Source: Mesorhizobium sp.
GTDB lineage: Bacteria; Pseudomonadota; Alphaproteobacteria; Rhizobiales; Rhizobiaceae
Length of the DNA: 64,000 bases
Assembly (NCBI RefSeq): GCF_024710845.1
Contig: NZ_JANJTZ010000022.1
Coordinates: 1-64,000, forward strand
Direction of reading: 5' to 3'
The notes beneath the pieces were generated by a model. The model was not told where the DNA came from and made no database searches. It saw only the letters and a list, made by a program, of their open reading frames with translations. Made by a program: the position numbers and the translations under genes. Every line of letters begins with the position of its first letter. Within the stretch, counting starts at the first letter, position 1. This document shows, piece after piece, positions 8,295-15,806 of this stretch.

Positions 8295-8785
8295 AACGTT
8301 TGCGGACTGGACCAAGCGCGATCAGCGGCATGGGCGTATTTGCCGACGAGCACATCCGGGCTGGCGAGCGAGTGCGGCTGGTCGATGGAGACATCCTGTT
8401 CCGGGTCAACAGGACCAGGGAAGACGCCCTCTCGAATCCGGATTGGATTGGCATCGGGCGAAACCGTTGGATCGACCCAAAAGGCGTCCTGCGGTTCCTG
8501 AATCATTCCTGCGAGCCCAACGTCGGGGTGGTTACGCCAGAGGCCGATGTCGTTGCCATCGTTGCGATGAGAGAGATCTCCGCGGGAGAGGAACTGACGT
8601 TCGACTATTCGACAACCGAATGCGATCCGCTGTGGGAAATGACCTGCATATGCGGGTCGGTGCGCTGCCGACGAACCGTTCGGTCGATCCTGATGTTGCC
8701 GCGTGCCCGATACGAGCAATATTTGCCAAATGTCCCGGGCTATTTTCGCCAGGTGTATGAAGCCGAAGAGGTCGATGAGGGGTGA
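8291..8785 (+). CDS. SET-domain protein lysine methyltransferase
   Basis: A compact 164-residue SET-domain protein that should transfer methyl groups from S-adenosylmethionine to a lysine side chain. All hallmark motifs are present: GMGVFA near residues 13-18, the pseudoknot motif NHSCEPN at 71-77, GEELTFDYS at 99-107 with the catalytic tyrosine, and a cysteine-rich post-SET motif (CICGSVRC, about 119-126) that normally binds zinc with the SET cysteine. It overlaps the upstream membrane protein gene by 4 bases. Bacterial SET proteins are sporadic; the substrate here is unknown. The assignment to the SET family is very secure. Confidence 0.92.
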   Translation: MKRLRTGPSAISGMGVFADEHIRAGERVRLVDGDILFRVNRTREDALSNPDWIGIGRNRWIDPKGVLRFLNHSCEPNVGVVTPEADVVAIVAMREISAGEELTFDYSTTECDPLWEMTCICGSVRCRRTVRSILMLPRARYEQYLPNVPGYFRQVYEAEEVDEG

Positions 8786-8814
8786 CACGGCGGCCGCCGC
8801 GTCACCCCACTCCT

Positions 8815-9015
8815 CTACGAGGAGTGTCGAGCGGGCTCATCTCGACGGTCGATGCGTCGCCTGAGCCAGTCCAGCACTTCGCCTTCAACCCAGCCGACTC
8901 TATTGGGGCCAAGCCTTACCCGCTTGGGGAATTGGCCCGCCGCCTCCAGACGTGCGACATGCTGTGGCGAGTACAAGACCAGTTCTCTCACCTGCCGTTT
9001 CGATAGTATCCTCAT
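8815..9015 (-). CDS. AlpA-family DNA-binding regulator (excisionase-like)
   Basis: A 66-residue MerR-type winged-helix protein typical of AlpA regulators carried by prophages and integrative elements. It shows SKRQVRELVLYSPQHVARLE as the DNA-binding helix pair and FPKRVRLGPNRVGWVEGEV as the wing, followed by EVLDWL. Such proteins activate excision or integrase genes. AGGAG stands 9 bases before the ATG. No tyrosine integrase is visible in the window, so its partner is missing or outside. A CATCGCGAT repeat overlaps its start codon and recurs upstream. Confidence 0.88.
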   Translation of the reverse strand: MRILSKRQVRELVLYSPQHVARLEAAGQFPKRVRLGPNRVGWVEGEVLDWLRRRIDRRDEPARHSS

Positions 9016-9047
9016 CGCGATAACTCCTGATGGGGAGCATCGCGATG
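9013..9047. promoter_or_regulatory. Repeated CATCGCGAT sites at the AlpA-type gene, possible autoregulatory operator
   Basis: CATCGCGAT occurs at 9013-9021, overlapping the start codon, and again within the perfect 10-bp palindrome CATCGCGATG at 9038-9047, 25 bases away. The ribosome site lies between them. A regulator bound to both would block translation initiation and transcription of the gene. This is inferred from position and symmetry only. Confidence 0.35.
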
Positions 9048-9229
9048 CCCCGAGGTTGACAAGGCCTTGGGCAAATACACATTTAATACCTAACGCGGCC
9101 CGACGAAAGCTAAACGTTCAACATAGCAGTGACCAAGATTCGGCGATGGACATGCAATCGCCTTTCGCCGATGTTTCCCGGCGACCATTGCCCAATCGAG
9201 ATCAAGACAGTACCAAAACGGGAGGCTCT

Positions 9230-9391
9230 ATGCGCGAGAATGACGAGGAGCAGCGGCATCGGTGCCTTGAACCCGATCCAATTCCGTACTGGACACCCGG
9301 TCGGAGGGGGTTTTTTCTCGGTGTGGGCCTCACTGCGCTCCCCTTGCTGATTGTCTGGTGGGCGGGCTGGGTCAAGCTGTTCTGGATGTAG
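9230..9391 (+). CDS. Small single-pass membrane protein (53 residues)
   Basis: A short reading frame with a strong ribosome site (GGGAGG about 6 bases before the ATG). Its amino-terminal 28 residues are charged (MRENDEEQRHR), and one hydrophobic helix follows (FFLGVGLTALPLLIVWWAGW) close to the end. The sequence is protein-like and the ribosome site decides the start. Function unknown; it stands alone between the AlpA-type gene and the leftward 161-residue gene. Confidence 0.5.
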   Translation: MRENDEEQRHRCLEPDPIPYWTPGRRGFFLGVGLTALPLLIVWWAGWVKLFWM

Positions 9392-9536
9392 CCAGCAGTG
9401 ACTGAGCGGAGCCAGGCAGCATGTTTTCCTTGAAATTGACCGTGAGGCCGCCAGTGCCAGCCGAGAGGTCAATCTTCATCGCCGTCTCGGGCCGTCTCAC
9501 CAAGCCGCATTATGTCGTCATCAGCACCCGTATTGG

Positions 9537-9562
9537 GCAAGAATCAATCCCAACATTCTTGC
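9537..9562. terminator. Perfect 8-bp hairpin downstream of the leftward lipoprotein unit
   Basis: GCAAGAAT at 9537-9544 and ATTCTTGC at 9555-9562 pair perfectly around a 10-base loop, about 33 bases past the stop of the 161-residue gene. No T-run follows in the leftward direction, so intrinsic termination is uncertain; it could also be an operator or a processed 3' end. Confidence 0.35.
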
Positions 9563-9594
9563 GAAAGCCGTGACATTTCTTGCGGGCGTTAGAC

Positions 9595-10080
9595 CTAAAG
9601 AACTGAAACGAGCTTTCCGAAAGCGTTCAGCAGATCCGCACCCAGGTTGAGGCTGCTGGCTAGCTGCTCAGCCTTTTGATAGGCTTCCTTAAGGGACGCA
9701 GCAGCACTTTTGAACCGTTCGGCGATCGGTGCGTACTTGGCTTCCGACTGGTCGAGCACTTTCTCTGCTAATGCAGTGTATTCCGCGGTCAATCCTCGCA
9801 TCACCCGCGCATAGCGTTCGAGTTCGACGGCATTGCCGGTGGCATCGGCAAGTTTCTTGATGACGGAATGCGTCGCCACCACCGCCTGCATCGCGGTCCT
9901 CATGGTCAGGCCAGCGGACATGGGCGCGACCGTCCCCAGGACGGACATTGCCAATGTTTTCAATCGCGACCAGAAGGTCGTGTCGTTGCTGGCGGGAACG
10001 GGAGTTCCCGCAATCAGGGTTTCGAATTCGACGGCGGCGGCCGTGAATTCGTTTTGGGCCTCTTCGAGCGTCATGGTCAT
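9595..10080 (-). CDS. Small helical protein coupled to the lipoprotein gene
   Basis: A 161-residue protein of unrecognised family, almost entirely alpha-helical in appearance, with heptad-like runs (EYTALAEKVLDQSEAKYAPIA and ASLKEAYQKAEQLASSLN). There is no signal peptide; a mildly hydrophobic stretch around residues 45-70 (AMSVLGTVAPMSAGLTMRTA) could touch the membrane. Its start overlaps the lipoprotein stop by 4 bases (ATGA), so it is made together with it. The lipoprotein also has long helices, and the two may form a coiled-coil complex across or at the inner membrane. Function unknown. Confidence 0.7.
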   Translation of the reverse strand: MTMTLEEAQNEFTAAAVEFETLIAGTPVPASNDTTFWSRLKTLAMSVLGTVAPMSAGLTMRTAMQAVVATHSVIKKLADATGNAVELERYARVMRGLTAEYTALAEKVLDQSEAKYAPIAERFKSAAASLKEAYQKAEQLASSLNLGADLLNAFGKLVSVL

Positions 10081-10952
10081 CCCTTTCTGATCGCGGCAAC
10101 AAGTTCGGACAGGTCGTTTGTCAGGGCGACAAGCCGGGCCACCGATGCGGCGGCGTCCGGCTCGTTTCGGACGAGCTCGGAATGCGCCTCGACGATGCTA
10201 TCGAGCACCGCACTGTAGCTGTTCGCGGCGGCTACCTGCAGTTTCAGTATGTCCAGCTCTCGCCGGGCCGATTCATACTCAGCGTAGAGCCTTAGACGAT
10301 CGACACGCCGGTCGGACCGAACGTTGACGAGTGTGAGTTTTCGCTGGATCTGCAGGTCGTCGAACTGGAGCTGCAGTGCGCCGGCGATTACCGCGAGATC
10401 CGCCTTGAGCAGATCCACTACGATCGCAACATCCGGATCGCGCGCGACGATGATCGATTGGATTTCGGCGGCATAGGCGTTGCCGATAACGAAACCGATC
10501 CCGCGGCCGGCGAGTTTCGCGGCCGGCCCGATGATGGGCGCCGACACCGGAGATGCCGCCGCGACGATCTTGCCGGCCGCCTCGCCCAGCCGCACAGAGG
10601 CATTCTCCAAGTCGGCAATCGCTGTTCCATCTGCCGCCTTCTTCAAGGCGTTTCCATAGGCGGACAAAGCGGAAAGCGCCTGACGGCGGACATTTATCCT
10701 CGCCGGATCGAAAAAGCGGTCGGGCGTGTCGCCCAGCGTGAAGTTTCGGCCGGTAATGTAATTGTTCGCCTGGTCCTCCTCGCCGATGGTGAAGGCGAGC
10801 GTGCGGTTCGTCGTGGCCATGCTGCCGAGAATCGCTGCGCCGGTCTCAACTGCTGCTCCAAAATCCTCCACCTTTGTCGCCTTTGGCAGCGTCGCGCAGC
10901 CGGCCAACACCGACGCGCACAAGGCTAAGCTGAGGGGGAATTTGTTTCTCAT
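10077..10952 (-). CDS. Predicted lipoprotein with long helical domain
   Basis: A 291-residue lipoprotein: a signal peptide ends in the lipobox LAGC with acylated cysteine at residue 19 when started at the ATG at 10952 (MRNKFPLSLALCASVLAGC); an upstream in-frame start would put extra residues before a normal signal. The mature part is mostly helical, with a hydrophobic, Gly/Ala-rich middle (IVAAASPVSAPIIGPAAKLAG) and a carboxy-terminal helical pair (LRLYAEYESARRELDILKLQ). It lies 115 bases downstream of the DUF4403 gene on the same strand and overlaps the following 161-residue gene by 4 bases. It is probably an outer- or inner-membrane-anchored partner of the DUF4403 protein. No named family recognised. 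Confidence 0.75.
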   Translation of the reverse strand: MRNKFPLSLALCASVLAGCATLPKATKVEDFGAAVETGAAILGSMATTNRTLAFTIGEEDQANNYITGRNFTLGDTPDRFFDPARINVRRQALSALSAYGNALKKAADGTAIADLENASVRLGEAAGKIVAAASPVSAPIIGPAAKLAGRGIGFVIGNAYAAEIQSIIVARDPDVAIVVDLLKADLAVIAGALQLQFDDLQIQRKLTLVNVRSDRRVDRLRLYAEYESARRELDILKLQVAAANSYSAVLDSIVEAHSELVRNEPDAAASVARLVALTNDLSELVAAIRKG

Positions 10953-11067
10953 CGAATAAGCCCTTCTGTGCATTTGTGACCGACACTCCGCGGGCAGGGT
11001 TTGGGGCCCTCCAGGCAGACCATATGCCGCGGTTCGACTGGAAAACGCCTTCTGCGCACGCGTCGGG

Positions 11068-12528
11068 TCAGTCCAGTCCGAGTTTGATCGCTGCGGCGCC
11101 TTCCAGCCGGACCGGCAGCGTCAGTGAGTCAGCATCGACCTGCAGCTGTTCGAAGCCGACGCTGGCAAGCGACCCCTCGAGCGTCAGACCTTCACCGAGA
11201 TCCCGGTAGAGCAGTTCGTTGGCCTTGGCGGTCGCGGTCGCGACGTCTTTGCCGTAGTCGTAGCGGACCAGCCTCGCGAGCAGCTCGCGGATCGGCTTGA
11301 GTCGAAACACTTCAATCAAAGCGTCGACCGGTGGCCGATCGGTGTTCGTGGCGAAGTCGAGCTGCTCGACGGTGATCTCGCTGGTGGCGTCGTTGATCAC
11401 CGGCTTTGCGGTCAGCGTCACCGTGCCTTTGATGGCAAACCAGTTGAAGATATCGATCCGATTCAGCCAGCCGGTGTCATTGTCGAGCAACGCATCCACG
11501 GCCACGACGATCGAACCGTCCTGTCCCGATAGCCGCAAGTTGGAGAGCGTCAGCATGCCAAGTGACCCGCCGTTCCCGACCGGTATCGCGCCGAGCTTCT
11601 CGAGTTCCGCCTCGACGGTTTGCTGAAGTGACGCGAGCGAGGCAGAGACCGGCAACAAGAAGCGGAACGCCCCGTCTGCCGGGACGTCGGTCGACAACGG
11701 TGGCAGCGGCGTCGCGCCTGGAGAGGGCGACGTGCCGACCTTGATCCGCGCCGCACCGCTAACCAGCGCGCGGGCCTCAAGGATGTTGTCTTTGACGTTG
11801 ATGCCCGAAAATCCGACGGACTTCGGTTCAAACACGAGCCAGGTTGCCGGCTTTTGTGCGACTTGCCGCGGCAACTGAACCTCATGCCAGAGCTTGGCGA
11901 TTTTCTCAGGCACCATCAGCTTCGCGAGGATTTCCGGTATCTTGGCCTTTTGTGCATTGATCGCGTCCTGAAGCTTCGGCTCGACTTTGTCCGTTATGGT
12001 GATTTCGATCAGGTTGAAGAGCTTGATTGTCGGCTTCTGGTCCCAGCGGATCGTGTGATCGACGCTCAAGGCGGGGTTCCAGTTGGCGTCGATCGTCGGA
12101 ACCGCGACGACACGCAGTGTCATCGCCGCTGTCGCCGTCTGGCGAATGTTCTGTCCGATCGCACCTCTTCCGCGCGCCGTCACGGAAGCCCTGACTGGAA
12201 ACGACACAGACAGGGCGCCGCCGTCGCCCGACAATGTGATCGGGCCGTTGCGGTCGATCGACCCGGAAAGATCGCAGTTGATCTCGGGCGTGATTTTCGT
12301 CTTGATCGGCGGAAATTTGGTCTTGAACCATTTCGCGGGAACGCATTCGCGGGTTTCGGCGATTGTGTGCAGATTCTGCGGAACGTCGCTGTTCAACCGC
12401 GCCTCGGCTGCTGCGAGATTGAGGGTGACCGGCAGAACAACCAGAGACTCGCCTTCGGGTGCACCCGCGTGGGCCGGCAATGCCGCCGCCACGGCCGCAA
12501 TTAAGGTAGCTCGAAAAATATTCAACAT
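11068..12528 (-). CDS. DUF4403-family exported protein
   Basis: A 486-residue exported protein of the DUF4403 type (PF14356): a signal peptide (LIAAVAAALPAHA) followed by two repeated alpha/beta halves resembling lipid-binding SMP/BPI-like folds, with ETRECVPAKWFKTKFPPIKT near residue 60 and INCDLSGSIDRNGPITLSGD soon after. DUF4403 proteins have unknown function; a tubular lipid-binding fold has been suggested, and I state it as inference. The start is the ATG at 12528 because GGGAGAG lies 5 bases upstream, inside the longer alternative frame. It heads a leftward operon with the lipoprotein and small helical protein. A direct-repeat box of the type near the SARP gene lies at 12605-12621, about 77 bases upstream. 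Confidence 0.82.
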   Translation of the reverse strand: MLNIFRATLIAAVAAALPAHAGAPEGESLVVLPVTLNLAAAEARLNSDVPQNLHTIAETRECVPAKWFKTKFPPIKTKITPEINCDLSGSIDRNGPITLSGDGGALSVSFPVRASVTARGRGAIGQNIRQTATAAMTLRVVAVPTIDANWNPALSVDHTIRWDQKPTIKLFNLIEITITDKVEPKLQDAINAQKAKIPEILAKLMVPEKIAKLWHEVQLPRQVAQKPATWLVFEPKSVGFSGINVKDNILEARALVSGAARIKVGTSPSPGATPLPPLSTDVPADGAFRFLLPVSASLASLQQTVEAELEKLGAIPVGNGGSLGMLTLSNLRLSGQDGSIVVAVDALLDNDTGWLNRIDIFNWFAIKGTVTLTAKPVINDATSEITVEQLDFATNTDRPPVDALIEVFRLKPIRELLARLVRYDYGKDVATATAKANELLYRDLGEGLTLEGSLASVGFEQLQVDADSLTLPVRLEGAAAIKLGLD

Positions 12529-12604
12529 GATGACTCTCCCTTCGACTTGATTCAAGTCGTTGTGAACTTGGCATCATAAAATACATGATACCTATTAGAC
12601 ACTC

Positions 12605-12621
12605 GCGTGAGAAAAGCGTGA
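12605..12621 (-). promoter_or_regulatory. SARP-type direct-repeat box upstream of the DUF4403 operon
   Basis: GCGTGA-GAAAA-GCGTGA on the + strand: two 6-bp direct repeats whose starts are exactly 11 bp apart, one helical turn. Read in the direction of the DUF4403 gene it is TCACGC-TTTTC-TCACGC, followed 14-20 bases later by TATCAT, a possible -10. SARP/BTAD regulators bind such repeats next to or in place of the -35 element. It is one of three copies in the window. Confidence 0.6.
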
Positions 12622-12655
12622 ATATTTTCGCTCAACGTTACTGATACAGACGGAG

Positions 12656-12874
12656 TTACGACATGATATCACGATCGCTGACGCGGTCAGTAAGCTCAAC
12701 TAACCAACGTACCGTTTCGCGCTGCATAGCCGTTAGATTGGCGCTTTCGAGGAGATCAATCGCGACCTGCCGGAAGCGCGGCCATCGACAATAGAAGTCG
12801 ATAAGATCGCGAGCCGTCAGCTCTTCGTCTTCACACCCGCCCAACGGGTTTCGGCTCTCGTCTGATACTGTCAT
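12656..12874 (-). CDS. Small acidic helical protein, hypothetical
   Basis: A 72-residue acidic protein with three likely helices (DEELTARDLIDFYCRW, FRQVAIDLLESANL, QRETVRWLVELTDRV). It has no signal peptide, membrane segment or recognised family. It stands between the DUF4403 operon and the divergent SARP-like regulator, and a SARP-type box lies 36-52 bases upstream of its start, at promoter distance. A small regulatory partner or anti-activator is possible but only a guess from position. Confidence 0.55.
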   Translation of the reverse strand: MTVSDESRNPLGGCEDEELTARDLIDFYCRWPRFRQVAIDLLESANLTAMQRETVRWLVELTDRVSDRDIMS

Positions 12875-12909
12875 GCTCCAAAGGCTAAGACAGAACAGGG
12901 CGTAAGTTC

Positions 12910-12926
12910 GCGTGAATAAAGCGTGA
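12910..12926. promoter_or_regulatory. SARP-type direct-repeat box between the small acidic gene and the SARP-like gene
   Basis: GCGTGA-ATAAA-GCGTGA, two 6-bp repeats with an 11-bp period. The 20-bp stretch 12907-12926 is the exact reverse complement of 23098-23117. Orientation matches control of the leftward 72-residue gene (TCACGC reading with transcription), but it also lies 68-84 bases before the rightward regulator gene, so autoregulation from the same site is possible. Confidence 0.6.
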
Positions 12927-12993
12927 GTCCACTTTGCCGTAGCAGTTGCATGAGGTTACATTGCGGAACGTTTGGTGAGCGGGACTATTTGGG

Positions 12994-14637
12994 GTGGACA
13001 GGAAGCGGATCGAGATAAATCTCTTCGGAGCCTGCACCGTCCGTTCGGTGCGACCCGGTGGTTTCGAACTCGGCGGCGCAAAACACAGGGCCTTGTTTGC
13101 ACTGCTTGCGACAGCCCCATTCGGTCGCCGTACGCGATCATTTCTTCAGAACACGCTGTGGGGAACTGCTTGTTACGACACAGGCAGGCAAAGTCTGCGA
13201 CGCGCTTTGTCCGACATAAAGCAAGCCATGGGCGAGAGCTTCGGAGAAGTTCTTTCGAGCACCAATTCCGACATAACACTCGACTTGACGAAGGTTGCTT
13301 TTGTCGGGCGTCCAGGCAGCGGCGAGTTTCTCGAAGGAATCGATCTGCGCGAGGAAGGTTTCAATCGCTGGCTTTCGGGCATCCGGCTCAATCCGGAACA
13401 GGTCTTTTCCCTCTACTCTCTCGCGTCGCAGCCGCCGGTTGCGCCGGTCCTGCCGTTGATCGCGGTATTGCCTTTCCGCACGATCGGCGGCACAGCCGAC
13501 CATGCATTGCTCGGCGACTGGCTCGCGGAAGAAGCGTGTCGTTCGCTTTCGCGATCTAACCTGATTGCTGTGATTTCGCATTTGTCGAGTCGGGCGCTGG
13601 CGCAGAACGCGATCGACATCGCTGCCGTCCGTTCGCAACTGCGATCCGACTATTGCGTCGCCGGCAGCCTGCGCGTCCATCGCAACGAGATCGTGCTCGA
13701 CGCAGACTTCATCGACACGGCATCGGGCCGCATCCTATGGACGCGGCAATTCGCGGGATCGACTGAACGCTTCCTCAGCGGCTCCGCAGAGGGGGTGGGC
13801 GAGATTGTCGCGGCCGTTGGTCGCGCAATCGCGGACGATGCCATCGCGCACGCCGCCGTTCGCAAACTCGGCGAGCTTGAGGATCATCGTCTGCTTGTCG
13901 CCGGCGTCGGTCTCATGCACCGGTCGGCGCTACGTGATTTTGCCCAGTCGCGCGAATTGATCGAGGAAGCATTGCGACGCGCGCCCCGCGCCGCCGAGGC
14001 GCATGCCTGGTATGGAAAATGGCATGTGTTGAGCGTCTTTAACGGCTGGAGCACGGATCCTGCCAAAGACACGCGCATTGCGATTGATTGTGCGGCGCGC
14101 GCATTGGACATCGACCCGGAAAGCTCTTTTTGCCTCACGATTGACGGGTTCGCGCATAACAACTTGCTCCGCCGAACGGACATTGCCTGCGCTCGATACG
14201 ACGAAGCCCTGCGGCGCAATCCGAACGAATCGCTGTCATGGCTGCTCAAGGGCGCGCTTCATGCCTTTATGGATGAGGCGGGGATTGCAATCGCTTCCGC
14301 GGAAAAAGCGCGCCGTCTGTCGCCGATCGACCCGTTCCAGTACTATTATGAATCCCTGCATGCCACGGCGCTTCTTGCAGGGGATCGCTTTGAGGAGGCG
14401 CTGGCCCTGGCCGAGCGGTCCATCTCGCGCCATGACCGCCATTTATCAACGCTCCGCGCCAAGATCACTGCGCAACACCATCTCGGCATGGCGGAGGAGG
14501 CGCGCGCATCCGGGAGCGAGTTGTTGCGCCGCCAGCCGGGATTCACGGTCGATGCCTATCTGCGCGGCCACCCGGCGGGTGATCACAAGCTCGGTCGCAA
14601 GGTTGCGGCGGCGCTCAGCGCCGCCGGGATTCCATAG
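12994..14637 (+). CDS. SARP-like transcriptional regulator with TolB-like and TPR domains
   Basis: A 547-residue regulator. Residues 5-135 form a winged-helix plus BTAD-like segment of the AfsR/SARP kind (INLFGACTV, ELGGAKHRALFALLA, GRQSLRRALSDIKQ, FLEGIDLREEGFNRWL). Residues 148-275 resemble the TolB/FlgO-like domain found after such wHTH domains (LPLIAVLPFRTIGG, DYCVAGSLR, SGRILWTRQF). The rest is tetratricopeptide repeats up to residue 530. Such proteins bind 11-bp-spaced direct repeats, and copies of exactly such repeats lie upstream of this gene and two other operons here. The start is a GTG at 12994. It heads a rightward run of co-directional genes (PAP2-like, subtilase, HXS system). 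The same TolB-TPR carboxy part recurs fused to a cyclase at 31552-33354. Confidence 0.85.
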   Translation: MDRKRIEINLFGACTVRSVRPGGFELGGAKHRALFALLATAPFGRRTRSFLQNTLWGTACYDTGRQSLRRALSDIKQAMGESFGEVLSSTNSDITLDLTKVAFVGRPGSGEFLEGIDLREEGFNRWLSGIRLNPEQVFSLYSLASQPPVAPVLPLIAVLPFRTIGGTADHALLGDWLAEEACRSLSRSNLIAVISHLSSRALAQNAIDIAAVRSQLRSDYCVAGSLRVHRNEIVLDADFIDTASGRILWTRQFAGSTERFLSGSAEGVGEIVAAVGRAIADDAIAHAAVRKLGELEDHRLLVAGVGLMHRSALRDFAQSRELIEEALRRAPRAAEAHAWYGKWHVLSVFNGWSTDPAKDTRIAIDCAARALDIDPESSFCLTIDGFAHNNLLRRTDIACARYDEALRRNPNESLSWLLKGALHAFMDEAGIAIASAEKARRLSPIDPFQYYYESLHATALLAGDRFEEALALAERSISRHDRHLSTLRAKITAQHHLGMAEEARASGSELLRRQPGFTVDAYLRGHPAGDHKLGRKVAAALSAAGIP

Positions 14638-14660
14638 ATGAGGGCGAAGGGAGCAAGGAC

Positions 14661-15797
14661 ATGTCGATGTTTGGGGGAGTTGGGGGCGTAGGCCCCATGG
14701 GGGGAGTAGGGGGTGTAGGCCCTATGGGGGGAGTAGGAGGTGTAGGTCCAATGGGGGGAGTCGGAAGTTTGAATTACACGGGCCTTGGAGCATTCCTGGG
14801 CGCCGGCGCGGATCCGGTCTTCGACCCCCTGCTTGTCCAAGGGCTTCAGGCGAGCGCCCAGGCGATTTCGCATGTGGCAATCGATCCGCCGGGAACACCG
14901 CCGCCCCCGGCCAAGGAGATGTCATTCTCTTCACCCGGGAACTTGGAATGCTGGGCGGACTGGGTTCGTGCGTCGCTCTATCTCAGTGACTTCATGCAGA
15001 GCCTGGAGTGGCGGACCGATAAGCGCGCGAGGTCGATCATGATCGGGTTCGAAGGCCAGGAATTCTTTCGGCTCCGGCGCCCTTCAATCACGACTTTCCA
15101 GGAACAGCTTAAGATCGTGCGTTCCTACGCCGACCAGCGGGTGGACCGGACGGCCGAGATCCTCACGCAGCTTGGCTTTCCGACGCCCTATTTCATGATG
15201 ATCCTCGGGCTGCAGACCGCGCCGAACCGGCACACCCTCGAATTGATAACAGTGACGCAGGTGCTCTCCGCCCATGTCTGCATGATCGCAAAGCATCATA
15301 TGGCCTGCCGACGCCCCGATCGCCTCGGCGCCAGCGTCATGCCGATCATACCGACGCCGGCGCACGGGAGTTTCCCGAGCGCCCATGCCACAGAGGCTTT
15401 CGCGGTCGCGGAAGTGCTGAATTTCATGATCGGAAAACAAAAGCCGGCGCACTACCCTGACCCCGGAAAACGCCAGCGATTGATCAGCAAGCTGGCGGAG
15501 CGCATCGCGGTGCATCGCACGGTCGCGGGACTGCATTTTCCGATCGACAGTTGGGCCGGGGCGATCCTCGGCCGGGCCGTGGGGCAGCTCATTCTCGCCC
15601 GGAGCGGCGCGAGCGGCGGAGCAGACGCCTATCGCTATGAGGCCCGCGGCAATCTCGATTTCTTCCTGGCCGAATTTTCCAAGGGTGCCAACCGCCCCTT
15701 CGGCGTTCATCGCACGGGGAGTTGCGAGGCACGTCGAAGCGACCTGTTCGAATGGCTTTGGATGAAGGCATCCAAAGAGTTCGACCTGGCGCGATAG
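14661..15797 (+). CDS. PAP2/vanadium-haloperoxidase-like protein with (GGVGGVGPM)n amino-terminal repeats
   Basis: A 378-residue protein of the PAP2 phosphatase/vanadium haloperoxidase superfamily. The three phosphate- or vanadate-binding motifs are visible: K211...RRP (KHHMACRRPD, 211-220), SFPSAH at 237-242, and HRTVAGLHFPID at 285-296 with the nucleophilic or axial histidine H292. There are no clear membrane helices, closer to soluble haloperoxidases than to membrane lipid phosphatases. Unusually, the amino end is three and a half copies of GGVGGVGPM (residues 5-36), followed by a linker and a Pro-rich stretch (PPGTPPPPAKE). Such a repeat could be an anchor, an aggregation tag or a modified peptide; the HXS radical-SAM enzymes lie downstream. 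The ATG follows AAGGGAGCAAGGAC, 23 bases after the regulator stop, so it is in the same operon. Confidence 0.8.
   Translation: MSMFGGVGGVGPMGGVGGVGPMGGVGGVGPMGGVGSLNYTGLGAFLGAGADPVFDPLLVQGLQASAQAISHVAIDPPGTPPPPAKEMSFSSPGNLECWADWVRASLYLSDFMQSLEWRTDKRARSIMIGFEGQEFFRLRRPSITTFQEQLKIVRSYADQRVDRTAEILTQLGFPTPYFMMILGLQTAPNRHTLELITVTQVLSAHVCMIAKHHMACRRPDRLGASVMPIIPTPAHGSFPSAHATEAFAVAEVLNFMIGKQKPAHYPDPGKRQRLISKLAERIAVHRTVAGLHFPIDSWAGAILGRAVGQLILARSGASGGADAYRYEARGNLDFFLAEFSKGANRPFGVHRTGSCEARRSDLFEWLWMKASKEFDLAR
14673..14765 (+). repeat. 27-bp tandem repeat encoding GGVGGVGPM
   Basis: Units at 14673-14699, 14700-14726 and 14727-14753, then a partial fourth to 14765. Third-codon positions differ between units (ccc/cct/cca for Pro, gtt/gta/gta for Val) while the peptide is unchanged, indicating selection on the protein repeat instead of recent DNA slippage alone. 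Confidence 0.9.
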
Positions 15798-15806
15798 GAG
15801 GCCGAC

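Noticed and set aside
14673-14765. Regular 27-bp repeats that might be a CRISPR or satellite array
   Set aside because: The units are contiguous, have no spacers, keep a single reading frame and vary at third codon positions, so they are a coding repeat.
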